Source of the DNA: Gnetum montanum
Taxonomy: Eukaryota > Streptophyta > Gnetopsida > Gnetales > Gnetaceae
DNA length: 64,000 bases
Reading direction: 5' to 3'
Assembly: GCA_015680685.1 (NCBI GenBank)
Contig: MNCI01033545.1
Coordinates: 203,623-267,622, forward strand
Shown in pieces: positions 10,555-23,159 of the stretch. The notes under the pieces were generated by a model, which was not told the origin of the DNA, made no database searches, and was given only the letters and a program-made list of their open reading frames with translations. The translations under genes were made by a program, and so were the position numbers. Within the stretch, counting starts at the first letter, position 1; each line of letters begins with the position of its first letter.

Positions 10555-12790
10555 TACCATTATGATTAACTAAAAAATTCATCCTTGAGTGAACAAAAAT
10601 GGGAGAGAGTTATTTACAAAATTTAGAAAGTATGTGATTGATATTAGACTGACCAATGATGAAAACACACAACTTTGAGTGTTACATTACAAAATGTTTA
10701 AGTATTTATAAGGAGGGGAAACAAAATTGGACACTAGATAAAAGTTTAGTAGCCATTGGCCATATAAAATTGAGTACGATGAAGTCATCACACCGTGCCT
10801 TCAAGTGGAGGCTCTTATGGGTTAGATGATCCTTCAACCTATTTTGGTCCTACTAGTGCTCTAGGTTGCCCTACTACTACTACTACTTCTTCAAAAAACT
10901 TAAATACATCTAATAGTACCTTCATTTTTTCTTCCTTACTTTGTAGATCATTGATGATCTAGATAGCATTACCTAGATTGGCTGGCATTGGTAGATCCCA
11001 CAAACATGGCATTGTAGGAAACATATTCTTCATATTCACAAACTAGGCTATGAAATGTTTATGTTTAATGTTGAACATAGGGGCAAGGTTTTGTAGTTCC
11101 TGGTGATCATTCATTCTTCTCACTAGGTTCTTAGTAACTAATTGTTAGTCTTTAAACTTTTTCTTAATAATCTTAAGCTCTATATTAGCTACCTTCAATT
11201 TTTGTTTTGTTTTCTTGTGGAGCTTGGACTCCACTTCATAGAGAAGGTAGGATCTAGCCACTTGCTTCTTCAAATATGATCTTGGTCTTCCTATGGTCAG
11301 CGAAGCCAAGTTTTCATAACAGAGGGTTGGCTAACTTCATATATTTTGTCATCTCTTCAATTTGCAACTCCTTTAGGTGGATTTTTTTCTTAGTTGAAAG
11401 AATTGAGTTCATAAAAAAGGCCACACATACATCATCTCTTTGTTGGAGTTTCTAGAGGGCTTCATCCACCTTTACCTTTACTAGCTTTATTTCCTTTTCA
11501 TTGATCTTTTTCAACATTTTGACTTAGTCACTATAATTGTTTTGCATCTTTTCATACTTGAAGACTTCATTTTTCCATGCAGAGATCTCTATGGAAACTT
11601 TTTGGAAATGGGCATAGACTTCCTTTATTAAGAGATTTTTATTTTTTGTGGCTAACCTCCTAATATCCTAGTTTATATTGGCATGTTGTTCCTGCTACTA
11701 ATGGATGTATTCTAGCAACTACTCTTTCTGCTCGTCAACTTTCCATAAGTGCTAGTTCTCTTAGATCAGAGTTAAATGTTCCTTATGCATATCTTGAAGG
11801 TCATAACTGGTAGAATTCATGATTTCTTTAGACAATGATGCATTGAGGATAATCATTTCTTTGGTATTCTTGACCTCTAGAAGTATTTGTTGAAGCTATT
11901 GGAAAGCTTCATCTCTAATAAGCTTTGGTAGAAGAATGGATGGATCCAACAAGTGAGCTTTTAATTTTGCTACGAACCATTGATTATTGGTGGTATCTTG
12001 GGTGATTAAGAACTTTCTCCTTATCTCCAGTAGTTATAACTAGATTACTAAAATTTCTTTTAGAAGATCAAAGATCTTTGGAATTAGTTGCCCAATCCCC
12101 ACTAGTTGTTCCAACATCTTCTCATGTTGTGCTATGCTCATTCCCTTACTTCTAGCTCTTGAAAATGTTTGAATGTTCTTCATTATAGTAATATTAGAAG
12201 CAAAGGTTACATGAGCACTCAAAGCCTCTTCAATTCTATTTTTCACCAGCTCCACTGCTAGCTCTAGGTCCTTATGTGGTATGACCAAGATTGTTATATC
12301 TTTCTCTTTCTCTAGCATGATAGAGGAAGTTGTTGTGTTCCTAGAGCTTTTAGGAATGATTGTTCTAGAATAGAAACAATGATCTCTTAGGCATTCAAAT
12401 TGACAAGAATAAGATCCTGGTATCTTCATGCAAAGCATAAGTGGACTAGGTCGTTCGCCAACCAGCTAATGATCCATTCAACCTCATTAATATGGCTCAT
12501 GTCTAGATGTATACTAAAGACTTACCACCACCTTTGAAATTTTATTGTTGTAACTACTATTCCCTAAGCCTTCCTAGGTGTTTTGCAATTGTTGCCATTT
12601 TAGCTATTATTTCTTGTGCTAGTGGTGGTAGTGGAGGTGGCACTTCCACTTGGAACTTGGTAGGAGCTTTGTCTTTCATCATCTTCTACCATGATAGGGT
12701 AAGAGCCCTATAGACTACATCATTTGAGTAGTGAGCTATTCCTTACCTTTTGCAGAGTTTTCTCATAAGGTAAGGATGTTGGACTAGGGT
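10555..12790 (-). pseudogene. Decayed extra 3' reading frame of element E
   Basis: Read from 12790 downward, this matches D's extra frame from about 3235 to 5290. The longest open piece (12438 to 12040, 132 codons) contains KGMSIAQHEKMLEQLVGIGQ and LIPKIFDLL, the counterparts of QLSVAQHEELLGRLVEIGKL and LIPNIFDFL in D. Further on, HLKELQIEEMTKYMKLANPL matches HMKELHIEDMTKYMELINLQ in D. The stretch is rich in Lys, Glu and Leu and looks coiled-coil. Many stops show it is dead. Similarity stops near 12790, where E is 5'-truncated with no integrase, gag or second LTR. Confidence 0.55.
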
Positions 12791-14108
12791 TATGTTTTAT
12801 GTATAAATTTGGTATTTATGCATTTGAATTGTAGCATTGTGTTGTTTGATGCTTAAACATGATTTTAGCATTTGGATGTGTGGTGTGTTTTATATGGATC
12901 TCATCCATATTAATGGATTTTAAGTTGTAGTTCTAGTGTATTTGTTATGTATGTTGGAAGTCGAGGGTAATAATTGAGGAGGAATAAAAGAAATAAACTT
13001 ATAAAAATGTTTAGTTAAAAAAAAAGTAAAAATAGAATTTGGTTTTGCACATGACATGAATGAGACACATAAGTAGTAAATGTACTTTAAATGAAGTGCA
13101 TTTGTTTTGTACATGGTGATTAACTATTATGTTTTTAATTCTGCCAACAAAAAGAAATCACACCACCTCCCACACCCTTTATCCATAGATTTAGGATTCT
13201 ATTTCTTTTTCTTTTTGTTTCATGCAAATAGAAATGAAGTTAAAGTCTATTCTTCCTCATTTTTTTTCTATTTTCTCCCTTTTCAATACTTTATTTGGAT
13301 TTAGTGTTGTGGATAGAGTTAGGCTTGGATTTGGAATTGTTGTGATTGTATCAAAGTGGGTGCAAAACCTTTTTTTGGAGTGAAATAGAGTTTTATTGGA
13401 TTTCTAAGGATTTTATGTTTATTTCAAACTTTCTACTTCAAAAAATTTAATTGGTAGGTTTTCTTTACCATTTTCCATGTATTTTATGCCAGATTAGTGT
13501 ATATAATCATGTGATGTAGGCATGTGTAGTGAATAGTCTAAAGAATGATTTTGGAGAAATTGCTTTGTAGATTTTCTGAAATTTATAGTTTGGTTTGTGG
13601 ATTATTTATGAATAGATATGTAATAATTGAAATGATGTGGACTTTTCAAATATTAGATGTGATGTTGATGGGACTAGCATGGCTTTAATAATATATTTTA
13701 TGGATATGTTTTTGTGTGAGTATTTCTAGGAGTTTCTATTATCACTAGAGGTAATTAGATATTATTATTTAATATTTTATTGATTAAATTTTGAACACAT
13801 ATAACTATGTCTTTAAAAGTTCGATTGAGGTAAAATTGATGTTGTTGGGATCATCTTTTAACGTATTTTTTAATCATGGAAGTTTTGCTCTTTTGGAATC
13901 TATGGTTTTGGAGGTTACAATAGTGGTCATTTTTATGAAATTATATGTAGATCAAGGAGTATTTTTGTGGAAAGAATATTTGTCATGTCATGCTATGGGA
14001 TCATCTTTATGGAAAGAGTGTGACTATTAGCTGTAGATATTTATTGTCATGTTATGGTTATTTTGGAGATGTTATGCTTGTAATATGTGATGGCTTAAGC
14101 TAGCTTGT
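12791..14108. other. Non-coding flank between elements E and C
   Basis: This AT-rich stretch has only short frames without motifs. It continues at 19993 if element C (with one copy of its CTTGT duplication) is removed, so it is the older target DNA of C. No gene, LTR pair or RNA gene is visible. Confidence 0.5.
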
Positions 14109-14935
14109 TGATGAACCATGATTTGTCAGGCTCCAATATTAGACCCTCGATATCGAGTACGCGATATCATAGCCTCATTAGGGATATCAGGTACATGATA
14201 TTTTGGTTCCTGTGTGAGCCTATAAATACACAATTGGGCACATGGAAAAGTCATAAAAAAAGTAGTGTTAGAGTAGGATCTTTTTGTCAGTTTTAATTCA
14301 TCTCAACCCTTTCCCCAGTGCATGCCTGCAGTGTGATGATTGTAATTGTATGGAACCTTTATTTGAGTGTGATGTACTTGGACATGCACATGATTGGCAA
14401 TAAAGATCGAGACTACTTCATCATTGCAGCGTTCACTTATTTTAATCATTATTTATTGCTTTCTTAATATCTCTTTACCTTCCTCTCCTATCCCTTTTAT
14501 TAAACATAGAATGAGTATAACTTAATCACAAGCAATTAAGTGTGAATACTTGGTATCCCAGTAGCATACCTAAGACATGCACTTGGTAATCCCAATAGTA
14601 GTACACGAGGTCCAAGATGTGTACGGATGATTAAGGGATGGATGCTTATCGCACTTAGGCTAGGTTAGACTCTCTTCACCCTTTCCCTATTAGCTTAAAC
14701 AAAGTTATTTCCATTGTCCCTAGGAGTAGCACTAGTTAGGACCATATCATACACCTCACTTTGGACTAAACCATATGTGACAAAGCAAATACTAGTCTAG
14801 GTAGGAAGACAACGAACTACGATCAACATGTAACAATCTAAATACCACAACTAGTCTATCTGCAGAGTTTGACCAGATCATGTGTGAACGCATGTATTCG
14901 TATGGTTGAGTGTAGGGGTACCTCACCACTCATCA
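14109..14935 (+). repeat. 5' LTR of element C
   Basis: It starts TGATGAACCATG and ends CACTCATCA. U3 carries CGATATCGAG and CGATATCATA words, a TATA box lies at about 14220 (CTATAAATACAC), and AATAAA lies at about 14399. It differs from the 3' LTR of the same element at many scattered positions, mostly transitions, so the insertion is not recent. Confidence 0.9.
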
Positions 14936-14955
14936 TTGGTGCCATTTCTGAGGAC
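14936..14955 (+). promoter_or_regulatory. Decayed tRNA-Asp primer binding site (element C)
   Basis: The sequence TTGGTGCCATTTCTGAGGAC aligns with TTGGCGCCGTTGCCGGGGAC, the complement of the plant tRNA-Asp 3' end. Most of the differences are C-to-T or G-to-A changes, three of them at CpG or CpNpG positions, as expected from methylation-driven decay. Confidence 0.8.
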
Positions 14956-15139
14956 GGTGCTAGTTATTTAGATTAGTTACATCATACAAGATCGTTGTAA
15001 CAAAGTATTAACGATATATCTTTTAGAAGGAAATAATTGCAAATAAGTCACACACAATTTCATAACACTGTCTCTCTCACAAGACTATGATAATGCAACA
15101 ACTAGTAAGGAAATTCATTAGAGAACCAACGAATTATAT

Positions 15140-16690
15140 GATGATGAAAATGAAGTTTGGAGTACTCAATCTGATGTAGGAGTCTCCTATGTACATAAAC
15201 AAAGACAACATCATCCCAACTTACAAACTCATAATCTACCTAGTGACGATGAACCCCTACTAGTCACTAAGAGCTTAATGCATATACAAGAGGCTATTCG
15301 AATATCCCACAGGCATCGTAAAGAAAGCCGTCTACCCAGGCTTGATTTAAAAAAACTTTTCCAAATTTTCAAGAGGCTATGATTTCGATCCACAACATCA
15401 TTTACAAGCCTTCTATGATGCCTGTGTATGGAACAATATTGAAAATGGGTGGCAAAAACTTAATCTCTTTCCTATGATACTTGTTGGTCAGGAAAAAGTA
15501 TGGTACAGGTCCTTAAGACCAAAATCAATTTAACATTGGCCAACAATGGTAGAACTCTTTAATGAAAGATATCAAACCTATGCAAGAGTGTCAATCTTGA
15601 GGAGACAAATCCAAGGATGGAAACAAGCACAACATGAACTCTTACACATGGCCATAGAAAGATATTATGCATTATTAAATAATTGAACAAGCCATGGATT
15701 CTCCGAGGAAAGGCTAATATACCACATCATTGATGGGCTTCGTAATGAAACAAGGGAGATCCTAGGGATGTATGCCCAAGGTCAACTATACGAGCTATGA
15801 ACCCATCAATTCCAAGAGCTTATTAAGTGGGTAGCATAAGAAGAAGGAGAAATGGCTAAATGGGCGACTATTGAAAGCAATCAATGGGACCAAAATCTTG
15901 AATTAGCAAAGGTCCATGATCATGAAGAGGAGAAATCAACTCACTTCAAGGAGGTGGAATCATCTTTGCCAATACTACAATCACTAGATGAAATTGAGGC
16001 AAAGATCAATAAGATGATGGAATGGATGCATGAACAATGTGGAGAATATACCAACACTATTAGAGGTAGAATCATGATGAACCAAGAAGCAGGATAGAAC
16101 ACCCTTAGACAATCAGAAAGAAGGGTTGAAGAGAATAAGAACTCAACATGTATCAATGTAACATTTTCTTGTATGATCACCCCAAAGGTCAATGCCCAAT
16201 CATGTCACATTTACATGAGCATTGGAGAAGAATGCTACATCCAGAGTTCGTACAAAAATATTGTGTTCAATCATAGTGGCAAAAATCCCAGTCATGGGGG
16301 AGGCCATCCTCAAATTGGTCACACCCTTCATATCATCCGAACTTAAGTGCTTATCAGGTTCAACATCCTATTTCCCCAATCGAGTCAAGATCTTTTATCT
16401 CACCACATTTTTATTATTCTTCCAAGTACTATCAGCCCGTATCCTTTCCGATAAGATCACCACCTCATGTGCCTTACACTTCTCCTCACCCTCAATATTC
16501 TCATCCTTCACCTCCTTCTATATTGCCACCAATTGTACCCAAGGGTTTTGTACCACAACACCAACCCATGAACATTACTTGTGCTGCTATGGTCAACAGT
16601 ATTGGAGGTCCTCCACAACATCAAAAGTGTCCTTTCTTGAGGAATGACCAAAGAAAGAGATAGCATAGTTCCGAGAACACTACATCCTCC
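15140..16690 (+). pseudogene. Decayed gag of element C
   Basis: Fragments match the gag of H in order. They are the block before the core domain (EAIRISHRHRKESRL), the core (FDPQHHLQAFYDACVWNN..WQKLNLFP), QIQGWKQAQHE, the LIYHIIDGLRNETREILG block, and a broken zinc-knuckle region (FLYDHPKGQCPIMSHL at about 16165). The Pro-rich tail follows (SPHPQYSHPSPPSILPPIVP at 16469-16540). Stops and frameshifts separate these blocks, and the first Cys pair of the knuckle is lost. The N-terminal third of gag seen in H, A, B and G is not recognised here. Confidence 0.7.
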
Positions 16691-16739
16691 AACTCAGCAC
16701 AAGTTCAACACTGTGGTGCATCTTTCTCCTAGAACTTAA

Positions 16740-19142
16740 TGCCTCGTGTTACCTTATCAGGGCCACCAATCGATACTCCAACAACCATGCGACCCAATGA
16801 ATATTGCCACGTAAGGAGACATATCGATCCTTGCATACCATCTTACGATCATGGGTGCCATAGTGGGTCAACTCCTTATCACATGACCACATCTTATAAT
16901 TTGCCCCACTATGCCTACTACAATCAAGTGTGTGAACCCCAATTTGGGTATATTCCTACCACCACCTCAAAAGACACCTAGTGGTTTGGATATGATTAAT
17001 CCCCAACATTTCCAACATGCATGGATCCACATTTTTCATTTATTAATTCTAGCCATGCTCAACTGTTTAGTTATGGGGGATATCCCCCATTTTAACAAAT
17101 AGAATTAATAAATGTTTTTTTCCCTTTCTTTAATTTTACAAATTTTTTTCAGTTTTTCACCTTTCAATTTGTTGTTTTATTTCTTTTATTTGTTATTTCT
17201 TATTTGTTCTTTTGTCTTTTTATCTTTTTATGAGTAATCTCATCTATGAATAAAACACTCATGTGACTCATTAGTTGAGGTGTTGTTCTATGCTATCAAG
17301 TCTCAGGTAACTAATTATTTGGACAGCAAGCCCACCACATCCATCCAACCATTCTATTAATAAGAGGTTCTACTATGGGTATGATGATATTCTTGTCATC
17401 ATGAAAACTTAAAAGTAATTTTGTGCTCATTATGCCCAGAGCGAAGAATGATGAACTAAGAAGGAATGACCAAGGTGTGCTATCAAGGGGACTTGTGGAT
17501 TCTCTTGGTGACATCCATAGGAGTTATCATGCAGCCTGGTTGTACCAAGATCCTTTTAGATATAAAGAAAAATGGGAGTAAGAGTAATAAAGGAACTCAA
17601 TAAAGAAACCCAATGCTATTCTAGGGGGACCCACTGGAAAGACATGCACCCATGCCTAAAGGTAGGCAACTTCTCTGGATTATGCATCAGAAAAAAAGAA
17701 GAAGAAGAAGAGTGTGCCAAAGCTGCCAGACAAGAATAAACAAAAAGATTAAGAAAAATGTGCTGCAAAGAAATTTCAAATCACTCCTCCCTTGAATGAA
17801 ATTCCAAGTGATTGTACGCCTTGTTGTCATGATCCTCTTATGAATGTCCATCATGGGATGAAACAATGTGATGTCACTGATTGGAGGAATGGACTTGGTC
17901 TTGATTTTGGAGTGATGGGTTAATGACACATTAAGCATGTCCTACACTCAAGATTCATTATTCCTTGGGTCAGTTACCTCATGTCCCAATCTCTACAATC
18001 CCTTCTACAATTCACCTCATCTCATTGTTTATGTATTTGTGACTCATGTCTTGTGTAGCATTGAATTCATACCTCATCACAGTGGTATCTACATGTGTGT
18101 ATTTTTTGAAACTAGTGTGGATTACATTTAACCCTTTTAGTGCCTATGAACATTTTCAGGTGTGGTTACGTAAGGGCATCATAGATAGGAACCTGCTTTG
18201 GGGAGGATCCACTTGCGAAACTTTTGTAATTTACACTTATTACACATCATCATCACATCATTTTATACCCTCTGAGTACTTCATTGCCAAATCTATTCTT
18301 TCCTTTGTCATCATTTTATCAAACGTTCCTCAAAACCATTACATGTCCTTTTATGTGTCACCTAAACAAATTAGGTCCGAGATTAAGCTTTAAGGGCAAC
18401 TTCCTTGAAAAAATTTCTAACTCTAAAATCACACTAAGCAAAGAATTCAACATTTATTAAAGGAAATGAGTAAGGTATGAAATAATTTAACTTCTTTCAA
18501 TAACCTTACTAACAATTGATCTGTGTGATTATAAACAGCCCCTAAAAGAGGACAACAAGGAGGACATTCTCAAGGTGCAACTGAATGTCCAAGGGGAGGC
18601 AAAGGCCAAAGAACTCATGCAGAACATGCAAAGTAGGAGGCACAATCATTTAGCATCCATCAGGGAACTCCTGTCACTACACAATATGGCCAAGAAAAAG
18701 GTGGAGAGGTTAGGGCCTGAGCCTATGAAGAGAAACGACGGCTATTTGTGGCATGGCATGTCAAGGCCAATCAAGTGTTCTTGTAGCTATCGTGTCCATG
18801 GAAAGTGCCGACTCCATCAAACATTGGAACATCAGCATGGACAACTCATAATCCTTGGACATCAGCTAGGCACTTCTTTAATGGTATCAATCTTAGAAAC
18901 CTGGAGTGCAGGACAAAGGAAAGGCACCTATGGAGGAGCCACCACCACCGGGAACCACATGAGTTCCAATAAATTTTGTAATTCTATGTCTGTGTCCCAA
19001 TTTTATTTTGTTCAATCCCACACTATGGCATGAATAAATTCCTAGTTAGTCAATAATCCTAAACCTATCCACTTTGTAATCAATGGGGCTTGTTCTCAGT
19101 TTTTTTGACTCAAGGATGAGTTTTCATTTAGTCATGGGGGTA
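16740..19142 (+). mobile_element. 3' module of element C with unassigned frames
   Basis: The gag remnant is followed almost at once by TATGGGGGATATCCCCCA (about 17073-17090) and a T-rich zone. This is the position that follows integrase in A, B and D, so everything between protease and integrase is absent. Unassigned decayed frames follow. One has a Lys run then KLPDKNKQKD and CTPCCHDPLMNVHHGMKQC (about 17690-17920), and another starts at 18575 (MQLNVQGEAKAKELMQNMQ..). The word CTTTGGGGAGGATCCACTTGC (about 18195) is the conserved 3'-module word of A, B and F. The region ends with the terminal purine tract at about 19127-19142. Confidence 0.55.
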
Positions 19143-19987
19143 TGATGAACCATGATTTGTTAGGCTCTGATATTGGATCCTCGATATCGGACCTTCAATA
19201 TCAGGTACACGATATCATAGCCTCACTAGCGATATCAAGTACATGATATCGTGGTTCCTGTGTGAGCCTATAAATACATAATTGGGCGCATGGGAAAGTT
19301 ATAAAAAAATTAAGGTTAGAGTAGGATCTTTTTGTCAGTTTTAGTTCATCTCAACCCTTTCCCCAATGCATGCCTGCAGTGTGATAATTGTAATTGTATG
19401 GAACCTTTATTTGAGTGTGATGTACTTGGACATGCACATGATTGGCAATAAAGATCGAGACTACTTCATCATTGCAGCATTCACTTAGTTTAATTATTAT
19501 TTATTTCTTTCTTACTTAATATCTCTTTACCTTCCTCTCCTATCCCTATTATTAAACATAAAATGAGTACAACTTAATCATGAGCAATTAAGTGTGACTA
19601 CTTGGTATCCTAGTAGCGTACCTAGGACATGTGCTTGGTAATCCCAGCAGTAGTACATGAGGTCCAAGATGTGTACGAATGATTAAGGGATAGATGCTCA
19701 TCGCACTTAGGCTAGCTTAGACTATCTTCACCCTTTTCCTATTAGCTTAAACAAAGTTATTTCCATTATCCCTAGGAGTAGCACTAGTTAGGACCACATC
19801 ATACACCTCACTTTGGACTAAACCATACGTGACAAAGCAAATACTAGTCCAGGTGCGAAGACAGTGAACTACGATCAATGTGTAACAATTTAAATACCAT
19901 AACTAGTTCATCTACAGAGTTCGACTAGATCGTGTGTGAACGCTCGTATTTGTATGGTCGAGTGTAGGGGTACCTCGTCACTCATCA
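19143..19987 (+). repeat. 3' LTR of element C
   Basis: It starts TGATGAACCATGATTTG after the purine tract and ends CACTCATCA, with the target duplication CTTGT following. Its U3 has more intact CGATATCG words than the 5' copy. TATA is at about 19270 and AATAAA at about 19448. Confidence 0.9.
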
Positions 19988-19992
19988 CTTGT

Positions 19993-20614
19993 ATTGGGTC
20001 ATGTTTTCTCAATGACGCTTGTAATGGTTGTTGGTAGGTAGTGCTAGCATAAGGGTGAGGACTAGTTGATGATAAGGCACCTTGGAGGTAGTTATGAATT
20101 GACTGACACTATGATGTATCAATGAGGCTCTTGTCTTAGGTCTCATTCTGAGAGTAGGAGAGCATAGGTATGATCATCCCTATGGCTAGTACATGACATA
20201 AGTGAGTATATCCCTCTAGCTAGTCCTCCATAATGCTAGTAGTTTTGGATCACAAATTGACGAACCCTAGCATTGGTTGAGTAAATAAAAGACTAACAAA
20301 AGACTTGCAAGTAAGTGATAGATTGTCAGTACTCATGGCAACATTTCACATGCTACACTAAATGTGGATATGCTAGCAACCACATGGGTAATGTGTATAC
20401 ATTGGTATGGTGACTACATGGGTAATTTGTATATGTTGATATGGTGACAACATGGGGTATGTGTATATGTTGGTATAGTGACCACATGAGTTATGTGTAG
20501 ATGTTGGTATCATTTTGTAAGTCATAGTAATCGTAATATATCTTGAGATTAATTTATGAATGTATGGTCTATGTGATGTTTGATGATATGATATGGATAC
20601 AAATGCATGGGCAT
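19993..20614. other. Non-coding flank between elements C and B
   Basis: This is target DNA lying between two insertions; no gene is recognised. It contains a 34 bp minisatellite (20380-20510). It is continuous with 12791-14108 on the left (minus C) and with 40607 onward on the right (minus B). Confidence 0.5.
20380..20510. repeat. 34 bp minisatellite, about 3.9 copies
   Basis: The unit is close to CCACATGGGTAATGTGTATA followed by CATTGGTATGGTGA. Four successive units differ by a few substitutions each. The array lies in non-coding flank. Confidence 0.8.
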
Positions 20615-21477
20615 TGATGAGAATTGAGGTACCCCTACGCCCAATCATACGAATATGAGTGTTCATGCATGATCCAGTCAAACTCCAAGGATTAAGTGCT
20701 TATGCATTTACACAGAACAAGGATGGGTTATGTGATCGTTGTCTTCCCAAGCTTACTTGTAAGGCACGATTGTATGATTAAGTAAACTTGAGGTATATGA
20801 TTTTTATGTGTTTTTATGTTTTATGTTCCTAGTGCTCAAAATGGAGAAATGAAATAATTGAGTAACTAATTTGGTTTAACTAATCAACTATGCTCTAGCT
20901 AGTCCTAACACCAACATTGGCTCCCACTTGCCGGACACATCCTGAACCAATGTAACACTACTGGGATTACCAAACACTAGTCATTACTAGGTTACCAAGT
21001 GTTCCATGTATGCTTGAAGTGGTCGTACTAAGTGTGCTAATTTGTTGATAATTAACAATTTAATAAAAATAACATTAATTAACTAATGAGACAAGTGAAT
21101 AATAGTAAATAACATTTAAGTGAGATAATTAAGCTATTCTAAATGTGCAAGGTTTATCACAAAGTTTGTCTTTATTTTTAGACACAAGGTGTGCTCAGGT
21201 ACACAATGCTCAAATAAAGATCCATTCACTTTATGACTCCTACTGCGGACACTCAAAAATAATTCTAACTTTGGAAAAGGAAAACTGCAAGAGTTTGGCT
21301 AAGGGATTAAGAAACTAACTGTGAATCCAAGTGCTCCTATCTCTTATTTATAGGCGATGAGACAAGTTCCGATATTGCATGTTCGATATGAATTTGGCAT
21401 CTTCGATATTGTGTATCTGACATCAAGGGTCCGATATCGGGGATCTGATATCGAGGATCCGATATGGTGACTCATCA
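20615..21477 (-). repeat. 3' LTR of element B
   Basis: On the plus strand it reads from TGATGAGAATTGAGG to GTGACTCATCA. U3 (right end, 21365-21477) has a run of CGATAT and GATATCGAGG words, with the TATA box complement TATTTATAGGC just left of them. The complement of the terminal purine tract, TACCTCCACGACTGAATG, follows at 21478. Confidence 0.9.
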
Positions 21478-21692
21478 TACCTCCACGACTGAATGAAAAA
21501 TTTTCCTTGAGTTCCTTACAAAATATTGGGAAGGTATGGGATTATTGACTAAAGGAAAATTGACGTTGACATGGAATGACAGACTCAAAGTGCTCAGTGA
21601 GTAGATTGACAAACATATTACAGCATTGGTGTTCATAACCATTGTGGTGAACACTGTACATAGATGACATCCAGATCCTCATCTGATAGCTT

Positions 21693-21726
<34 letters not shown>

Positions 21727-23159
21727 AAATGAGGTGTGTTGCTGTTGATGTTAAAATTCTGCACACCAGTGTTCATCCACAACCACACGATCAAGCTTGT
21801 TCCCTACATAAATGCTTTCTGCTCTAGTCCATCCTGAGTGCTCCCTTCTATCCTAGTCCATTGTTCATGTGATCGCTATCTGCACACACAACACAGTCAC
21901 GAATTAGAAAGGATAGATTAGAGATAATGTAATTGATATCTTGCCTCAATATGAAGTACCTTGGCTAGGTTGTGGGTATGTCAAATACTGGGTTAGGGGT
22001 TTGTAACTGATAATTACCCAAGGTGTAGGGGTGAGATAAGTAATGAAATGGAAAATTTTTGCGACAAGCCCCCATGACTAAGAGTGAACCTCCAGTAGCA
22101 ATAGGGTGGAAAACTTAAAGAACAAGAAAGATGAGAGAAATAACAACAGTGAAGCCAATAAAACAAAAAAAAATGGATGTCATTGATGGGGTGAAATGAG
22201 AAATAGTTGATTGCAAGAAATGTTCAAGAGAAAGAGCTTAACAATTGCACCAAAAAGGAATGCCAGTGGGTCCTCCCCAAAGCAAGCTCATGCCCTTTAT
22301 GCCCTGACAAACCCACAAACCAAAGAGTCTGTAGGCTCTAGGGATGACATATGGAAGCAATGATTAAGGACTTATCCATAAGAATGTACCAAATAATAGC
22401 AATGTGTCAACCAGGATATAGACTCATCATAAAATCAACAATGAGGTGGAATATGGAAAGCAATACTGAAAGAAAGAATGGAATCCCAAAATCAAGGTTG
22501 TGTAAAGTCCCTTGTATAGTATGTGATTAAGGTGACTTAATAAAATTTGGCCCAAATCCATATTAAAACTAACCACATCCAATGACCTTGCATCAACACA
22601 CTTGACCAACCCATCCTCTTGAAGTAATGAAAATGCTTCCACAAAGCAACAACCATTCCAAAAGGAGAAGAATAGAGAAACAAAAAGTGAGGAAGGGCCA
22701 TAGTTAGAGGGAACCTTCAAGAATGGGTAACATTTCTTTCCAGTGCCATAACCATTGCTTGTAGCCCATGTTTCTTTATTATGTCTAAGGGGTGTGCTTT
22801 TAATTCCCCCCAGTTTTTTTTTTTTTTTTTTGTGAGAACCACACCATGCAAAGACTTATTTGATGCATTCAACTTCTTAATATTAGTTGACAATGGAATG
22901 GCGAAAAACCTATAAAAAACATCCAAGTACCCAAGAGAATAGCTAGCACAAATGCATTGAATCCCCTTGAAGTCACACCCTTTGCAATCCATTTGAATTT
23001 TTCCTTGGTTTGAAGAATACTAAGCCACAAATTCATTAATAAGTTTACTTGAAAAAAGGGACAGTACATTTCCAAAACAAAGGGAAACCATAGAGTTGTA
23101 TGGGCAAATGGATGTCATGGACTCATTGCCTGTTTTATCAAAAAAAACCCATATCTTAG
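21478..23159 (-). mobile_element. 3' module of element B (LTR-proximal part)
   Basis: On the minus strand this lies between integrase and the 3' LTR; it continues right of element A at 33163-33440. It aligns with A's module (24039-25670), including the (GA)n tract, a purine tract CTTAGTCATGGGGGCTTG (complement at about 22064-22081) and the word TTTGGGGAGGACCCACTGGC. Frames of 97 and 91 codons (22720-22427 and 22992-22717) are not preserved in A and show no motif, so I do not call a protein. A homopolymer of T lies at 22812-22831. Confidence 0.6.
21695..21722. repeat. (GA)n microsatellite in B's 3' module
   Basis: About 14 GA units. The homologous place in element A holds a similar tract (24229-24258), so the microsatellite existed in the common ancestor of A and B. 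Confidence 0.9.

Larger units (their letters stand above)
14109..19987 (+). mobile_element. Element C: complete non-autonomous Athila-like retrotransposon
   Basis: Two direct LTRs (14109-14935 and 19143-19987) are flanked by the 5 bp duplication CTTGT (14104-14108 and 19988-19992). A decayed tRNA-Asp primer site follows the 5' LTR, and the terminal purine tract TTTAGTCATGGGGGTA precedes the 3' LTR. The interior of about 4.2 kb holds a decayed gag and a 3' module. No protease, reverse transcriptase, RNase H or integrase motif is found on either strand. The copy therefore moved with proteins made elsewhere, or lost pol after insertion. Confidence 0.9.

Noticed and set aside
21478-22992. An envelope-like protein in the 3' modules of A and B
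   Set aside because: Frames of 91-97 codons in B are not conserved in A, and no signal peptide or membrane segment is shared.
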